From the NCBI GenBank assembly GCA_016218905.1, contig JACRCS010000440.1:1-7087 (forward strand): 7,087 nucleotides of DNA, read 5' to 3'. This document shows positions 6,006 to 7,087 of the stretch, piece by piece; within the stretch, counting starts at the first letter, position 1; every line of letters starts with the position of its first letter. The stretch comes from Deltaproteobacteria bacterium (GTDB lineage: Bacteria; Desulfobacterota_C; Deferrisomatia; Deferrisomatales; JACRMM01). Position numbers and translations under genes: made by a program. Below the pieces are notes generated by a model. It did not search any database, was not told where the DNA came from, and saw nothing but the letters and a program-made list of their open reading frames with translations.

Positions 6006-6344
6006 CTACCGGCGCCCGCTCTTCTCTTCCCGATACACGTAAGCGAGTCGCGAGACGGCCATCGCGGCGAAAGCGGCCGAAACTCGCTCGAGGGAGTTCG
6101 CGTCCATGACTTCCTTCTTCTGTAGGAGGATGGTCCCGTCCTCTGTACTGAGATCCTGCGACAGCACCATTCCCACTTCGAGCTTTTTCACCGAGAACAC
6201 ACCTGTATAGTTCTTGCCACGGAGGCGGTCGAGCGCCTCGGGTCCATCTTTGGCTTCGTCGTACGTGGTCATGCCGATAGTGCGAAGATAGGCGGCTATG
6301 ACTTTGCGCATCACGGCAGAATCGTCGACTATCAACAGCGGCAT
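6006..6344 (-). CDS. Chimera: N-terminal half of a CheY-like receiver fused to an HD-GYP-regulator C-terminal tail
   Basis: A 112-residue protein. Residues 1-46 (MPLLIVDDSAVMRKVIAAYL...) are strand 1 to helix 2 of a CheY-type receiver with D7/D8. The phospho-acceptor Asp of strand 3, the T/S and the Lys are all missing. From about residue 47 the sequence instead follows the C-terminal module of the HD-GYP protein in this window: VKKLEVGMVLSQDLSTEDG here against VEQLREGMVLSRDLRTESG there. Both continue in register to a closing YVYR or FVYR. The reading frame is open across the join and the start has AGGA six bases upstream, so it may be expressed, but it cannot be a phosphorylation switch. The VDDSAVMRKV motif differs from the VDDEENILKAL type of the neighbours, so this arose by deletion in a different regulator or by recombination. 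It may be a decaying gene or a free-standing tail module. Confidence 0.7.
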   Translation of the reverse strand: MPLLIVDDSAVMRKVIAAYLRTIGMTTYDEAKDGPEALDRLRGKNYTGVFSVKKLEVGMVLSQDLSTEDGTILLQKKEVMDANSLERVSAAFAAMAVSRLAYVYREEKSGRR

Positions 6345-6793
6345 TGGTGATCCTACTACCCTACAGGCATGACTGATTTGGCCCTTGGACAGGCATGCAA
6401 GCTCAATAGACGACCCTCAGCGTATCGGCTACTTATTGCGCATCTTGAGCATCCGATGCTCGCTCTGGCACAAGTTTCCTCCGGGGCTAGCTTTCGTATC
6501 GTCTGGTCCCGCAGCGTCTGGATGGTCGCGAGAGTTCCCCGCTCCGTTGTCGACGTGAGTCCGTTCCTTGAAACAAAGGACTCAAGCTCTACCCCACTTT
6601 AGGCGATGACATACCGCATGGACCCCTGGAACTCTTGCCTTACCCACAACCCTTACCTTCGTTGCCGCCAAGCGCCCCTGCGCCGACCGAAGCGTCTAAG
6701 AGCCGGTGCTGAAGGAGGTATTCCGAGAGCGGGGAGGAGAGCCAGGACTACGGGGGCGCTGCGAACGGCGCGCTCACGCGTCACGGCTCTTCG
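6345..6793. other. Intergenic region without a convincing gene
   Basis: These 449 bases separate the reductase stop from the chimera start. On the minus strand, 6356-6598 is open for 80 codons. Its middle (ERGTLATIQTLRDQTIRKLA) has a protein-like look but no ATG, GTG or TTG near its beginning and no match I recognise, so it may be a gene remnant. The region also holds the inverted repeat at 6556-6584 and two copies of CATGCCTGT (minus strand, 6363-6371 and 6389-6397) close to the chimera start. No tRNA, riboswitch or clear promoter boxes were seen. Confidence 0.5.
6556..6584. promoter_or_regulatory. Inverted repeat TGAGTCC / GGACTCA
   Basis: A perfect 7-bp inverted repeat with a 15-base spacer lies about 210 bases upstream of the chimera gene. 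It could be an operator half-site pair or the stem of a weak hairpin downstream of the reductase gene. No T-run follows on the minus strand, so a classic terminator is not supported. Confidence 0.3.
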
Positions 6794-7087
6794 TCACGGG
6801 TTTGGAGGTGGAACTCCGGCGAACTGCCCCTCCTCGGGATCGAGCTCGCACGCTCCGCCGGCGCAGGCGTACTCCTTGGCGCCCCGCCCCGAGTCCTCCC
6901 TCTCGTAGAGGAGGATGCGTGAGAAGTCGACCTCCGGCAGCTCTTCGGCACGCCGGCGGTACTCCTCCGCCGAGATCTCCTCGTAAGGAGCCAGCCGATA
7001 GACCGTCTCCCGCTTCGGCAGGAACGAGAGCCCGCCGAGGATCTCCCAGTGTCGGTAGAGCCAGTCGGCCGCCTCGATCCACTCCTC
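6794..7087 (-). CDS. nrdJ: Class II (adenosylcobalamin-dependent) ribonucleotide reductase, C-terminal fragment
   Basis: Only the last 97 residues are in the window; the gene continues past 7087. The fragment reads DWLYRHWEILGGLSFLP (residues 8-24), then VYRLAPYEEIS and EVDFSRILLYERED. This pattern is known from the C-terminal region of class II, B12-dependent ribonucleotide reductases of the Lactobacillus leichmannii type ('GlSFlP...Y.laPYEei'). Near the end, C75 and C80 form CAGGAC, the CxxxxC spacing of the mobile cysteine pair that re-reduces the active-site disulfide after each turnover. The enzyme makes deoxynucleotides without needing oxygen. A 17-residue acidic and proline-rich tail follows the cysteine pair. 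It is separated by 449 bases from the signalling genes on the same strand and is probably not co-transcribed with them. Confidence 0.8.
   Translation of the reverse strand, partial: EEWIEAADWLYRHWEILGGLSFLPKRETVYRLAPYEEISAEEYRRRAEELPEVDFSRILLYEREDSGRGAKEYACAGGACELDPEEGQFAGVPPPNP

Noticed and set aside
6600..6793. Possible tRNA or riboswitch in the gap after the reductase
   Set aside because: No T-loop consensus, acceptor pairing or cobalamin or cyclic-di-GMP riboswitch core could be found.
6774..7082. 102-codon minus-strand frame at the right edge
   Set aside because: The neighbouring frame from 7087 to 6794 encodes the recognisable reductase C-terminus, so this one is a shadow.

Overview
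The window is GC-rich, with coding sequence strongly biased to G or C at third positions. It has dense two-component signalling, a B12-dependent-type ribonucleotide reductase and small palindromic interspersed repeats. This fits a large-genome, free-living soil or sediment bacterium (deltaproteobacteria/Myxococcota-, NC10- or Rokubacteria-like). I cannot place it more precisely from sequence alone.

Layout. 1-217: intergenic, with an 88-bp palindromic element (36-123) and a four-unit heptamer repeat (180-207). 218-595 (+): small FMN-binding split-barrel protein of the pyridoxamine-phosphate-oxidase-like family. 596-748: convergent intergenic with a strong hairpin. 749-4922 (-): a tightly coupled three-gene operon. 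Read in the direction of transcription it encodes a REC-PAS-PAS-HisKA-HATPase histidine kinase, a REC-PAS response regulator without a classical output domain, and a REC-HD-GYP cyclic-di-GMP phosphodiesterase. Both junctions overlap by 1-4 bases. 4923-5276: leader region with a relict of another receiver gene. 5277-5882 (-): receiver protein with an unrecognised tail. 6006-6344 (-): a 112-residue chimera of a half receiver domain and the C-terminal tail of an HD-GYP regulator. 6345-6793: no convincing gene. 6794-7087 (-): C-terminal end of an adenosylcobalamin-type (class II) ribonucleotide reductase, cut by the window edge.

How the genes may work together (inference). The kinase has its own N-terminal receiver, so it can be tuned by another phosphodonor. 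It also has two PAS sensors and intact kinase motifs. It probably phosphorylates the REC-PAS protein and the REC-HD-GYP protein encoded directly downstream; the latter would then lower cyclic-di-GMP. The receivers of the last two genes are close paralogues and share a 37-bp perfect direct repeat, so the operon seems to have grown by duplication. Upstream (4965-6344) lies a graveyard-like stretch of receiver fragments and a fusion, with less GC-biased codons.

The most interesting points are the half-receiver/HD-GYP-tail chimera, the kinase gene with no ordinary start codon for its complete receiver (CTG start or a frameshift at a C run), and the receiver duplications and relicts. I did not find a clearly new system of the defence or mobile-element kind.
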